Source: Rhodospirillales bacterium
GTDB lineage: Bacteria; Pseudomonadota; Alphaproteobacteria; Reyranellales; Reyranellaceae
Direction: 5' to 3'
Assembly: GCA_013205335.1 (NCBI GenBank)
Contig: JABMNB010000507.1
Coordinates: forward strand, 1-20,228
Length of the DNA stretch: 20,228 nucleotides
Positions 7,190 through 15,078 of this stretch are shown in pieces. The stretch's first letter is position 1; every line of letters starts with the position of its first letter. The notes under the pieces are model-generated. The model saw nothing but the letters and a program-made list of their open reading frames with translations, made no database searches and was not told the DNA's origin. The position numbers and the translations under genes are program-made.

Positions 7190-7912
7190 GGGCGCGGGCC
7201 GCGGCAACACGCCGATCGAGCGCTCGTACTCGGCTTCGGGAACGCCGTAGAAGCCGTTGGCCGTGATATGCAATCCGCCGCGGTCGACGATCCTGATCAG
7301 GCTGCGGCTCGCACGGATCAATCCCAGGCCTTCGAGCGCATGCAGCGCTTCGGTCACGCCCTGGCGACGCACGCCGAGCAGCAGCGCCAGGAATTCGTGA
7401 GTGATGACGAGTTCGTCGCTGCCCAACCGGTCATGCCACATCAGAAGCCAGCGGGCGAGGCGCTCGTCAAGCTTGCCGCGGCCATTCGCCAGCGCGGTCT
7501 GATGGCCCTGTAGCAGGAAGACATGAGCATAGCGCAGGAGCAGTGCGGTGAGTGGCGGGATTTCGAGCATCGCCTGGCGCAGGTTCGCAGCGCTGATGCG
7601 CAGCGCACTGCCGGCCGACTGCACCAGCGTCTCATTGGCCGAACGGTCGTCACCCAGCACGACGCCCAGTCCCGTCATGCCTTCATGGCCGACCATGCCG
7701 ACTTCGATGCGATGGTCGGGCTCCGCGGTGCCGACGACCGAAACCAGGCCTCTCTCGATGAAATAGGCGTCTTTGATCGGTCGGCCCGGCGCTTCGAGCA
7801 CCTGCCGTGCCTCGAGGTCGACCCACTCGAGCAACGGTCTGAGAGCGGCTAGATCCGCGGCCGGCAACGTCGCCAAAAGCCGGTTATGCACGTGTTCAAC
7901 AGCTCGGTTCAC
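7187..7912 (-). CDS. Crp/Fnr family transcriptional regulator
   Basis: This regulator of about 241 residues has an N-terminal cyclic-nucleotide-binding-like beta barrel (roughly 15-125: LRPLLEW...GRPIKDAYFIERGLVSVV), a long dimer helix, and a C-terminal winged helix-turn-helix (about 168-210), where THEFLALLLGVRRQGVTEAL is the helix-turn-helix. The barrel lacks an obvious FGE-x-AL...R phosphate-binding cassette, so cAMP binding is doubtful, and it has no Fnr-type cysteine cluster. I place the start at GTG 7912 because GGAG lies at 7919-7922 with a 6-nt spacer; a TTG at 7951 and a GTG at 7891 are alternatives. No target gene is indicated by the context. Confidence 0.85.
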   Translation of the reverse strand: MNRAVEHVHNRLLATLPAADLAALRPLLEWVDLEARQVLEAPGRPIKDAYFIERGLVSVVGTAEPDHRIEVGMVGHEGMTGLGVVLGDDRSANETLVQSAGSALRISAANLRQAMLEIPPLTALLLRYAHVFLLQGHQTALANGRGKLDERLARWLLMWHDRLGSDELVITHEFLALLLGVRRQGVTEALHALEGLGLIRASRSLIRIVDRGGLHITANGFYGVPEAEYERSIGVLPRPAP

Positions 7913-8099
7913 GTGCTTCTCCAGGCAAAGCACGCGAACGCTCGGTGCCAAACCGCACCCGGGGTTGGGTATCGGCAGGCGGGCGTCGCACGTTGCTCCC
8001 CGGAAAGCTTTAGCAATCGGCGGCGGCAGCGTATTGGTCTGTCCGCTTGCGGACGGGGACGGTGGTGCTCGCGATGACGCCGGCCGCAGGGGTTCCGTG
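7913..8099. other. intergenic region upstream of the Crp/Fnr gene
   Basis: This 187-bp gap lies between two minus-strand genes. Near the oxidoreductase stop it holds a small hairpin, GTCCGC-TT-GCGGAC (8041-8054), that may end that transcript, though it lacks a T run. The rest should contain the Crp/Fnr promoter; I see no clear consensus boxes. Confidence 0.35.
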
Positions 8100-9164
8100 T
8101 CAGGCGAAGGCGGGCATCACCTGTTCGCCGAAGCGGCGCATCGAGGCGAGGTTCTGGGCGTGGTTCATCGCGCCGAAGCCGGTCTGGCAGAGCAGGTGCT
8201 GTACGCCGACGTCGCGGAGCTCGGCGACCTGTTCGCGCACCCGTTTGGCCGAGCCGTAGAGGCAGCCCGTGCGCAGCAGGAAAGGCACCGCCTCGGAGTC
8301 CGGCACTTTGGGATCGGTCCAGGCATTGAGCGTCGCGGGCTCGGGCTGGAAGTCGGCGGGATTGTAAGCTTCGCGCACGTGCATCATATGCGCACGCGTC
8401 TCGACCAGCAGCGCAGCCAGCGCATCCTGAGCCTCGGCGTCGGACTCCCCGACATATACGTTGCGCCACAGTGCGCTCCGGGCGAGCAGCCGCGCCTTGG
8501 TCGCGGCATCGTGGCCGCCTTCGTCGATGCCGGCGGCGTAGGTCGCCCAGCGCTCCTTGATGCGTTCGACCGGAAGCCGCGCGGTCAGGATAGGCATGCC
8601 GAGCTTGCCGCACTCGCGGAAGGAGCCCGGTGAGATCACGCTGCGCCAGAGAGGCGGGCCGGGCTGCTGCACGGGCTTCGGCCGGATCGCCGGCACATGG
8701 AGCTTGTGGAAGCGGCCCTCATAGTCGAGCGGCGACTCGCTCCAGGCGCGCTGCAGGATGTCGACTGTCTCTTCCATGCGCTCGCGGCTGTCGGTGCTGC
8801 GCAGCCCGTGGCCGACGAACTCGTATTCGTTGTAGGCGGTGCCCTTGCCGATGCCGACGTCGATGCGGCCCTTGCTGAGATTGTCGAGCAGCGCCAGCTG
8901 AACGGCAAGGCGCACCGGATGATGAAAGGGTGTCTGCACAACGGCGAAGCCCAGCCGCACCTTGCTGGTCTTCATGGCCAGCGCCGCCGCGAACATGAGT
9001 GAATCGCAGTAAACGCTCTCGCCGGTGAAATAATGCTCGGTCAGCCAGACGTCGGAAAAGCCCAGCCGCTCGGCCTCGCAGGCCTGCGCCACGATGTCGT
9101 CGATGCGGGCCCCGTCCTCGTCGGGCGAGGGCGACATTGCAAGGGTAAGCCAGCCAAACTGCAT
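8100..9164 (-). CDS. LLM-class flavin-dependent oxidoreductase (luciferase-like)
   Basis: This 354-residue protein has the luciferase-like monooxygenase TIM-barrel pattern: FGWLTLAMSP at the N-terminus, the helix IVAQACEAERLGFSDVWLTEHYF (about 24-46), a strand RLGFAVVQTPFHHPVRLA (about 70-87) and LSKGRIDVGIGKG (about 95-107). Members use reduced flavin and O2, or F420, on many substrates, and none is evident here. The ATG at 9164 is supported by GGAG at 9171-9174 with a 6-nt spacer. The gene stands alone, divergent from the SGNH hydrolase, and no flavin reductase is nearby, so FMNH2 would come from elsewhere. Confidence 0.9.
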   Translation of the reverse strand: MQFGWLTLAMSPSPDEDGARIDDIVAQACEAERLGFSDVWLTEHYFTGESVYCDSLMFAAALAMKTSKVRLGFAVVQTPFHHPVRLAVQLALLDNLSKGRIDVGIGKGTAYNEYEFVGHGLRSTDSRERMEETVDILQRAWSESPLDYEGRFHKLHVPAIRPKPVQQPGPPLWRSVISPGSFRECGKLGMPILTARLPVERIKERWATYAAGIDEGGHDAATKARLLARSALWRNVYVGESDAEAQDALAALLVETRAHMMHVREAYNPADFQPEPATLNAWTDPKVPDSEAVPFLLRTGCLYGSAKRVREQVAELRDVGVQHLLCQTGFGAMNHAQNLASMRRFGEQVMPAFA

Positions 9165-9208
9165 TCTACTCTCCGCGCGGTCCCCGTAAGTCTATAGCAC
9201 GCCGCTCT

Positions 9209-9217
9209 TGCTAGTAT
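9209..9217 (+). promoter_or_regulatory. possible extended -10 element before the SGNH hydrolase
   Basis: TGC followed by TAGTAT fits an extended -10 box (TGn plus the hexamer) and is placed about 37 bp before the GTG start, in an 89-bp divergent gap. No good -35 is visible, as can be normal for extended -10 promoters. The call is by eye only. Confidence 0.3.
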
Positions 9218-9253
9218 GGCGCCGTCCCGCGAGACGTACTAAAAAATGAGACG

Positions 9254-10783
9254 GTGCCGGCTATCTTGAAAAACACCCTGCTTGTTTTGATTTCCATCGT
9301 GCTGTGCACGGCGGCGGCCGAGGGAATGGTGCGCTGGCTCGACGCCGAAGCGCCGAGCGACGCCTTGAAGCATCTGGGCGAGATTCCGCTCGCGGAGGGC
9401 GTGCAGCGCGCCTGGTTCGGTGAAAATCCGCCCCCGCTTTCCAATCGCCATCCGACGACGCAAGCAGCGGCCGACCTGATACGGCGGGTCGAGGCGAGCG
9501 GCGTGACGGAGGGCACGCGCCGGTCCGATATGTTCAAGGCGTGGAACAGCGCCTTCGTCGGTCCCGATCCCTGCGCGCATCCCTATCTCAAGGACGCGCC
9601 GGGGCAGATCTACGTCTACGATCCGCCCGACGGCAGCCCCTCGCCGCGTTTCCGCTTTCTGCCCGACACGACGACGCCGATCGGGCTGGTGACGAACGCT
9701 TACGGCTTTCGCGGACCGCCGGTGCCGGTCGCCCGCCAGCCGAAGACGATCCGCATCGCCTTCATCGGCGCCTCGACCACGGTGAGTTCGCACGACTTCC
9801 TTTATTCGTATCCCGAGCACGTCGGCTATTGGCTCAATCGCTGGGCGGCGGCGAAGAAGCTCGACCTAAGGTTCGAGGTGTTGAACGCCGGGCGTGAGAG
9901 CATCAGGTCGCCCGACATCGCGGCAATCATGCGCAACGAGGTGGCGCCGCTCGCGCCCGATCTCGTCGTCTATTACGAAGGCGCCAACCAGTTCGAGTTC
10001 AAGACGCTGGTAGCCGATCTTCCGCCGCGTCGCTCCGACTTGCCGATCATGGCGCGCCCGGCGCCGGGTCTGTTCGGGCAGGTGCTGGAGCATCTGGGCT
10101 ACACCTTCGCGCTGGCCCGGCGCCTGCAGAACCTCATCGACCAATATGACCCTCGACCGACCGGCCCCGGCCCGGCGGGCGCGGGCACCGCTCCGGTTAT
10201 GGACGGGCGCGAATGGCTCAAGCCCGACTACACGCTGGTCTGGCCGAAAGGGCTCGACCAGAGCGATCCCGACCTGGCACGCGACGACCTGCCGGTGAAT
10301 CTGTCGATCATTCTGGCCGACCTCGGCCGCATCGAGGCCACAACGGAGAAGGCGGGGGCTGAACTGGCGATCGCCTCGTTCAAGTGGCTGGTGTCGGACG
10401 GCATGGTGCTCGACCCGGTGCGCCATCGCCTCATCCTGGAATATCTCAACTACGGCTACGCGCCTCTCCGCTACCGGGACCTGGAGCGGCTGGCGCTGTT
10501 CCAGAACCGCGTGCTGCAGAAGTATGCGCGGGAACACCGGATCGACTTCCTGGATGTCGCCCAGCTGATGCCCTCCGACCCGGACCTGTTCATCGATGCG
10601 ATCCACGGCACGCCCGAAGGCGTGCGACTGCATGCCTGGATCGTGTTGCAGCTCCTCGTCCCTGTGATCGACCGTCATCTGGCCGACGGCACCTGGCCGA
10701 AGACGAGTTTCCCTGCCGTTTCACTTCCCGCTCCGTACCAGCCTCGCGTGGTCACCTTCGATTGCCATCGGAAGGCAGGCTGA
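9254..10783 (+). CDS. membrane-anchored SGNH/GDSL-like hydrolase
   Basis: This 509-residue protein starts with a hydrophobic segment (about 3-22), likely an uncleaved anchor or signal, so the bulk should lie outside the cytoplasm. The SGNH blocks appear in order: Ser174 in FIGASTTV (block I nucleophile), NAGRES (about 211-216, block II Gly), GANQ with N245 (block III, the usual GxND), and DAIHGTPEG with D448 and H451 (block V). Members deacetylate or esterify polysaccharides and lipids, and a cell-envelope or exopolysaccharide substrate is plausible. The GTG start is the best available, but only a weak GAG-like site precedes it. Long insertions between the blocks (about 255-430) exceed a minimal GDSL domain. 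Confidence 0.8.
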   Translation: MPAILKNTLLVLISIVLCTAAAEGMVRWLDAEAPSDALKHLGEIPLAEGVQRAWFGENPPPLSNRHPTTQAAADLIRRVEASGVTEGTRRSDMFKAWNSAFVGPDPCAHPYLKDAPGQIYVYDPPDGSPSPRFRFLPDTTTPIGLVTNAYGFRGPPVPVARQPKTIRIAFIGASTTVSSHDFLYSYPEHVGYWLNRWAAAKKLDLRFEVLNAGRESIRSPDIAAIMRNEVAPLAPDLVVYYEGANQFEFKTLVADLPPRRSDLPIMARPAPGLFGQVLEHLGYTFALARRLQNLIDQYDPRPTGPGPAGAGTAPVMDGREWLKPDYTLVWPKGLDQSDPDLARDDLPVNLSIILADLGRIEATTEKAGAELAIASFKWLVSDGMVLDPVRHRLILEYLNYGYAPLRYRDLERLALFQNRVLQKYAREHRIDFLDVAQLMPSDPDLFIDAIHGTPEGVRLHAWIVLQLLVPVIDRHLADGTWPKTSFPAVSLPAPYQPRVVTFDCHRKAG

Positions 10784-10810
10784 GCAGGCACCTTGAAAGG
10801 TTGCAGTCCC

Positions 10811-10818
10811 AAGGAGGT
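10811..10818 (+). other. orphan Shine-Dalgarno-like sequence
   Basis: AAGGAGGT is a full match to the 16S anti-Shine-Dalgarno but lies 40 nt before the ATG of the small secreted protein, with no ATG or GTG at a normal distance. It could be a ribosome standby site, a remnant or chance. Confidence 0.25.
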
Positions 10819-10858
10819 AATCCTAGTCTGCGGCGGCATTGGGGGAGAGGGCAGCAGA

Positions 10859-11269
10859 ATGAAATTGGGAGTGGTGGCGATCGCCATGGTTGCCTTGGCG
10901 TCTACGGGCGCACGGCCGGCTGCGGCGCAACAGACGACTCACGGCTGCGCCTGCCTTCATAATCAGACATCGGTGCCGATCAGCTATCGCTACAAGTGGG
11001 GCGAGGGCGAGTGGAAGACGATGAAGCTTCAGGCGGGCTATCGGAACTGGATCTGCTGGCAGTACCAGAACGCCCAGAAGAGTTCGCCGAACCTCCTCTT
11101 CCAGCTCGACGTCGACATGTCGAAGGGCAGCGCCTGGACGACTTACACGATCGGCCGCGTGCAGACTGCCGGCGCGAGCTGTGATGCCGTAGGTGCGGGC
11201 GGCCACTACAATGTGAGCTACCGGCCCAACACCAACAACGGATTCATCCAGGTGACGAAGCGCAACTGA
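10859..11269 (+). CDS. small secreted cysteine-containing hypothetical protein
   Basis: This 136-residue protein has a signal peptide (MKLGVVAIAMVALAS core, likely cleavage after Ala23 in AAA-Q). The mature part has four cysteines (C30, C32, C66, C108), many Trp/Tyr residues and a polar beta-like sequence (RYKWGEGEWKTMKL, GHYNVSYRPN), fitting a compact periplasmic or secreted beta fold with two disulfides. I do not recognise the family. The ATG at 10859 begins the signal peptide; a purine-rich stretch GGGGGAGAGGG lies just upstream. The frame is also open to a TTG at 10793, which would spoil the signal peptide. It follows the SGNH hydrolase by 75 bp on the same strand and may be co-transcribed. 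Confidence 0.65.
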   Translation: MKLGVVAIAMVALASTGARPAAAQQTTHGCACLHNQTSVPISYRYKWGEGEWKTMKLQAGYRNWICWQYQNAQKSSPNLLFQLDVDMSKGSAWTTYTIGRVQTAGASCDAVGAGGHYNVSYRPNTNNGFIQVTKRN

Positions 11270-11344
11270 GTTCTGCGGCGCGACCCGCGCGCGTTGACAA
11301 CCCGGCGGGGCGCCCGCACGCTTCCGGAAAGCCGGAGGAAATCA

Positions 11345-13042
11345 ATGGCGCGCTACGATCGCGTGATCCGCGGCGGGATGATCGTCGACGGCAGCCGGCT
11401 ACCGCGGTTTCGCGGCGACATCGGCATCAAGGACGGCCGCATCGCCGGGATCGGCCAGATCGCGGCCAGTGAGGCCGATGACGTCATCGACGCCGGCGGG
11501 CTGATCGTGGCGCCGGGCTTCGTCGACCTGCACACCCATTACGACGCGCAGCTGTTCTGGGATCCCTACTGCTCGCTCTCCTCGTGGCACGGCATCACCT
11601 CGGTGGTGATCGGCAATTGCGGCTTCGGATTCGCGCCGGTCCGTCCCACCGAGCGCGAGCGCGCCATGATGTCGATGACCCGCGTCGAGGCCATCCCCAT
11701 GGCCTCGATGCAGCAGGGGATGCCGTGGAACTGGGTCACGTTCCCGGAATTCCTCGACAGCGTCGAGGCCGCGCCCAAGGCGGTGAACATCCTGCCCTAT
11801 GTTCCGGTCTCCCCGCTGCTGATCTGGGTGATGGGCTTCGAGGCGGCCAAGGCCGGCAAGATGCCGACGCCGGAACAGCATGCGGAGCTGCGCCGCCTGC
11901 TCAACGAGGCGATGGATGCCGGCGCCTGCGGCTGGTCGGCGCAGCGCATGAAGCCCACCGGCCCGTCGGCCGTGCAGCGCGACTATGACGGCACGCCGAT
12001 GCCGACCGACGTGATGCATGACGAGACCTGCCGGGAGCTCGCGCGGGTGCTGGCCGAGCGCAACGAAGGCTTCATGCAGATGCTGCTGATCTCGGGCGAC
12101 AACTCGGCCGACCGCGCCTTCTACGAGGAGCTGTCGACCCTGAGCGGTCGGCCCATGATCATGAACGTGATCCAGGCCTTCGATCACCGGCCCGAGATTC
12201 ACCGGCGCGCGCTCGCCTGGCTGAAGAGCTGCCGCGAGCGCGGCATCCGCGTCGTCGGGCAGGGGCTCACCACCGATGCGGGCTTCACTTTCACCTTCGA
12301 AGACTGGAACCTGTTCGACGATTCGCAGGACTGGTGCGACGCCACGACCGGCACGCGCGAGGAGCGGCTGGCCAAGCTCGCCGATCCGGCGCGGCGTGCG
12401 AAGTTGCGCGAGAACCTGCCGATCACGGCAACGGGCCCGCTGCCGCAGATCGCCATCGTCGGGCCCAAGACCGAGCGCAACAGGAAGTGGCTCGACCACA
12501 CGCTGGCCCATGCCGGCGAGAAGATGGGCAAGCATCCGGTCGACGTCATGCTCGACATGGCGGTCGAGGAGAATCTCGAGACCGAGTTTTTTGCGGCACC
12601 TCCCAATGGCAGCATCGAGTACCTGAAGGAGCTGGTCGACGATCCCTACATCCTGTTCGGCGTGTCGGACGGCGGCGCCCATACCAAGTTCCTGACCGCC
12701 GGCCGCTATCCGACCGAGACGATCTGCAAGGTGGTGCGCCAGCACGGCATGCTGAGCCTCGAGGAGGTGCACTGGCGGCTGTCGGCGCTGCCCGCCGAGG
12801 TCGCGGGCTTCCGCGGCCGCGGCATGCTGAAGAAAGGCGCTCCGGCCGACATCGTGATCTACGACTATGACGGGCTGAAGGTCCTGCCCGACGAGATCGC
12901 GCACGACCTGCCGGGCGGCGAATGGCGCCGCGTGCAGCGGGCCTCAGGCTACAAGTACATCCTGGTCAACGGCCAGGTGACGATGCGCGACGATCGTCCG
13001 ACCAACACCTATTCGGGGCGGCTGCTGAGACACGGAGCTTGA
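11345..13042 (+). CDS. N-acyl-D-amino-acid deacylase-like amidohydrolase
   Basis: This 565-residue protein belongs to the amidohydrolase superfamily, in the D-aminoacylase/Amidohydro_3 group that removes acyl groups from N-acyl-D-amino acids. It shows the N-terminal beta sandwich (YDRVIRGGMIVDGS), the HxH metal motif (H63, H65 in DLHTHYDAQ), GNCGFG with Cys92 matching the family's metal-bridging Cys, and SDGGAHTKFL with the catalytic-type Asp442. The usual TH-x-R and ISH segments that carry two further metal histidines are not evident; QMLLISGDN and NVIQAFDH stand there instead. GGAGGA just before the ATG at 11345 supports the start. A TTGACA at 11294-11299 could be a -35, but no matching -10 is clear. 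It converges on the cyclase gene with 17 bp between stops. Confidence 0.82.
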   Translation: MARYDRVIRGGMIVDGSRLPRFRGDIGIKDGRIAGIGQIAASEADDVIDAGGLIVAPGFVDLHTHYDAQLFWDPYCSLSSWHGITSVVIGNCGFGFAPVRPTERERAMMSMTRVEAIPMASMQQGMPWNWVTFPEFLDSVEAAPKAVNILPYVPVSPLLIWVMGFEAAKAGKMPTPEQHAELRRLLNEAMDAGACGWSAQRMKPTGPSAVQRDYDGTPMPTDVMHDETCRELARVLAERNEGFMQMLLISGDNSADRAFYEELSTLSGRPMIMNVIQAFDHRPEIHRRALAWLKSCRERGIRVVGQGLTTDAGFTFTFEDWNLFDDSQDWCDATTGTREERLAKLADPARRAKLRENLPITATGPLPQIAIVGPKTERNRKWLDHTLAHAGEKMGKHPVDVMLDMAVEENLETEFFAAPPNGSIEYLKELVDDPYILFGVSDGGAHTKFLTAGRYPTETICKVVRQHGMLSLEEVHWRLSALPAEVAGFRGRGMLKKGAPADIVIYDYDGLKVLPDEIAHDLPGGEWRRVQRASGYKYILVNGQVTMRDDRPTNTYSGRLLRHGA

Positions 13043-13059
13043 TGGAGGCTTGGCTGCGG

Positions 13060-14457
13060 CTACGCCACCCAGACGTCGATCGGGGCCGCCCGACCCCGCA
13101 GGCTGAGTGCCGGAACGCGTCGGAAATCGCCTCTCATGCCGGCCTCGCCGCGCGATACCACAGCGTCGCTGGCGACGATCTGGCATCCGAGGCCGCGCGT
13201 CGCCGCCTCCAGCCGGCTCGCCACGTTCACGGTGTCGCCGAGCGTCGCGAATTCAAGTCGTCGCTCCGAGCCGATATTGCCGATGATGGCCGGACCGAAA
13301 TGAACGCCGACCGAGATGCGCAACTGCGGAAGACCTGACCCCGCCAGTGCGGCATTGCCGGCCGCAATGCCGTCGACAATGTCCCGGGCGGCGGCGAGCG
13401 CGTTGGCGCAATCGGCAGCCGAGACCCGGGGCGTGCCGAAGGTCGCCATCACGCCGTCGCCCAGATACTTGTCGAGGGTGCCGCCGTTCGAGAAGATCGC
13501 CTGCTCGATGACGGTATGACAGCTCCTTAGGAGTTGTATCACCGTCTCGGGCTTCTCGTGCTCGGCGAGCTGGGTGAAGCCCACGATGTCGGCGAACAAT
13601 ACCGCTACGTCCTGCGACCGGACCGATCCGACGTCGCCGCTGGCGGATGCCAGCTCGTCCACGAGCGAGGGCGGAAAGTAGCGCGAGAGGTTGGCGCGTT
13701 CCGCCGCGATTCCGGCCTGGCGAATCAACAGGGCCGTCGACCGCTGCCCGCGAAGGGCGAGGATCGCCGCAACGAGGAAGAAGATCACCATCTCCTGTGC
13801 GCGTATCGGCCAGATCACGGAGTTCGGGTCGACGATGTCGCGCACGCCGGGCATGGCAGCGAAGGCCGCGGCGACCTTGCTGCCCAGTTCCGGGTCGGTC
13901 GTGCCGAACACGGCGACGCCCAACACCGACAGGAACCAGATCAACGCGAAGACCACGCCCATGGTGAGGATGGTGCGCCAGGAATAGGCGAGCGTCGCCA
14001 GCGCCAGGATGATGAAGAAGTAGGGAAACGTTTCGAAGCGATAGATCATGGCCGTTGGAAAGGCCCCCGGCGCGAAGGGATTCGGAACGGTGAGGACGAT
14101 CGCCAGAAGCACGAGGTCCGCCAGGATCAACATGAGCTCGATGCGGGAATGGCCTACCGTCGCATAACGCAGCTGCGCCCATCCCAGGGCGATGAACACC
14201 AGCAGAAATGCGTGGAAGTACAGAACGCTCCAGCTCGGGTTCTGGAAGGCGATCAGGACGCCGCTCGCCGCCAGTGCGACCGTGCGCGCCCAGGCGGCGA
14301 TGCGCTGCCCTTCGAGCTTTTCCTTGCGCAGGGCCTCGACCAGGAAGGGGTTCTGGCGCGCGGCCAGTTCCTCTTCGACGCGCCGGGAGCGCAGGATGCG
14401 GACGATATCGGCAGCACCGGACGGAAGCATTTCGGCCTTCTTTCGCAGTTCTGTCAT
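13060..14457 (-). CDS. membrane adenylate/guanylate cyclase, class III
   Basis: This protein makes a cyclic nucleotide, probably cAMP, from a nucleoside triphosphate at the membrane. It has about 465 residues: a cytosolic N-terminal stretch, about six transmembrane helices (roughly 60-245) and a C-terminal class III cyclase domain (about 270-465). Metal-binding aspartates are D290 in FADIVGFT and D334 in KYLGDGVM; K330 is a purine-contact Lys; the transition-state pair N411 and R415 lie in TVNVASRLE. The other purine-specifying position looks like Ala (EFATLGD) rather than Asp or Thr, so nucleotide choice is not certain. I chose ATG 14457; GTG 14466 upstream and ATG 14430, which has a better AGAAGG site, are alternatives. 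Confidence 0.88.
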   Translation of the reverse strand: MTELRKKAEMLPSGAADIVRILRSRRVEEELAARQNPFLVEALRKEKLEGQRIAAWARTVALAASGVLIAFQNPSWSVLYFHAFLLVFIALGWAQLRYATVGHSRIELMLILADLVLLAIVLTVPNPFAPGAFPTAMIYRFETFPYFFIILALATLAYSWRTILTMGVVFALIWFLSVLGVAVFGTTDPELGSKVAAAFAAMPGVRDIVDPNSVIWPIRAQEMVIFFLVAAILALRGQRSTALLIRQAGIAAERANLSRYFPPSLVDELASASGDVGSVRSQDVAVLFADIVGFTQLAEHEKPETVIQLLRSCHTVIEQAIFSNGGTLDKYLGDGVMATFGTPRVSAADCANALAAARDIVDGIAAGNAALAGSGLPQLRISVGVHFGPAIIGNIGSERRLEFATLGDTVNVASRLEAATRGLGCQIVASDAVVSRGEAGMRGDFRRVPALSLRGRAAPIDVWVA

Positions 14458-14483
14458 CTCCACCACGGCGGTGCAGCGCCACC

Positions 14484-14557
14484 CGGAACCGTTCGCGCCG
14501 CGAGTCCGCCCGGACGACGACGTGGAGGGCTCACTTTGCCTCCGCGCTGCGCGGAGG
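14484..14557. repeat. palindrome-rich intergenic segment with hairpin after cupin stop
   Basis: The gap between the cupin stop and the cyclase start holds two perfect hairpins: GTCCG-CC-CGGAC (14504-14515) and CCTCCGCG-CTG-CGCGGAGG (14539-14557). The second begins 1 bp after the cupin TAA and may end that transcript, though no T run follows. The whole segment has the look of a dispersed intergenic repeat of Bradyrhizobium-type genomes; repetition cannot be shown inside this window. Confidence 0.45.
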
Positions 14558-14558
14558 A

Positions 14559-14999
14559 TTACTCCACGACCGTCGTTTCGAAGTCGGCCGGCATGGTGAT
14601 CTCGATCAGTTCGAGATCGTCGCTGTGGTCGATCTCCTTGTGCTTCACGCCGGGTGGTTGATAGACGGTCGAGCCCGCGACGAGCTTGTGCTGGCCGTAG
14701 CCCTCATATTCGAAGATGGCCCAGCCCTTCAGCACATAGACGAACTGGAACCCGAGCGCGTGGCTGTGGCGCGGAGCGTCGGGATGCTGCCCGGGCACGG
14801 CGCGGATCACGTGCGCGCCGACCTTGCCGGCGGTCAGCTCTTTCAGGCCGAGCGACCGGTACTCGAAGAAGGGCCGCAGCCCGTCCTTCTGGAAGGAATC
14901 GGGCCCGAGATGGCTCACGATGCCGGCGCCGCCGGCAGCCCTCTCGTCCTTGAGTTTTTTCTCTTCGGCTTCGTCGGTCGTCGGGAACAAATCGGGCAT
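14559..14999 (-). CDS. cupin domain protein
   Basis: This 146-residue protein is a single cupin beta barrel. Cupin motif 1 is PRHSHALGFQFVYVLKGWAIF, with H78 and H80 as metal ligands; motif 2 is around YQPPGVKHKEID with H120. The usual Glu of motif 1 is replaced by Gln or Phe (GFQF), so the metal site may be three-His or altered. The ATG at 14999 is chosen because GGAGG lies at 15005-15009 with a 5-nt spacer; an ATG at 15011 would put that site inside the coding region. There is no signal peptide. Small cupins include dioxygenases, isomerases and binding proteins, and the reaction here is not predictable. It lies upstream of the cyclase on the same strand with a hairpin between. Confidence 0.82.
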   Translation of the reverse strand: MPDLFPTTDEAEEKKLKDERAAGGAGIVSHLGPDSFQKDGLRPFFEYRSLGLKELTAGKVGAHVIRAVPGQHPDAPRHSHALGFQFVYVLKGWAIFEYEGYGQHKLVAGSTVYQPPGVKHKEIDHSDDLELIEITMPADFETTVVE

Positions 15000-15078
15000 G
15001 CGATCCTCCATCTGTCTTGGAGGCCAGCATGCCCTGTTCGCGGCCCGAGGTCAGCAGATCTAGGTCAGGAGATGTTCT

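Noticed and set aside
11294..11299. TTGACA as a -35 box for the amidohydrolase gene
   Set aside because: At 16-18 bp downstream there is only G+C-rich sequence with no plausible -10, so one matching hexamer is not enough.
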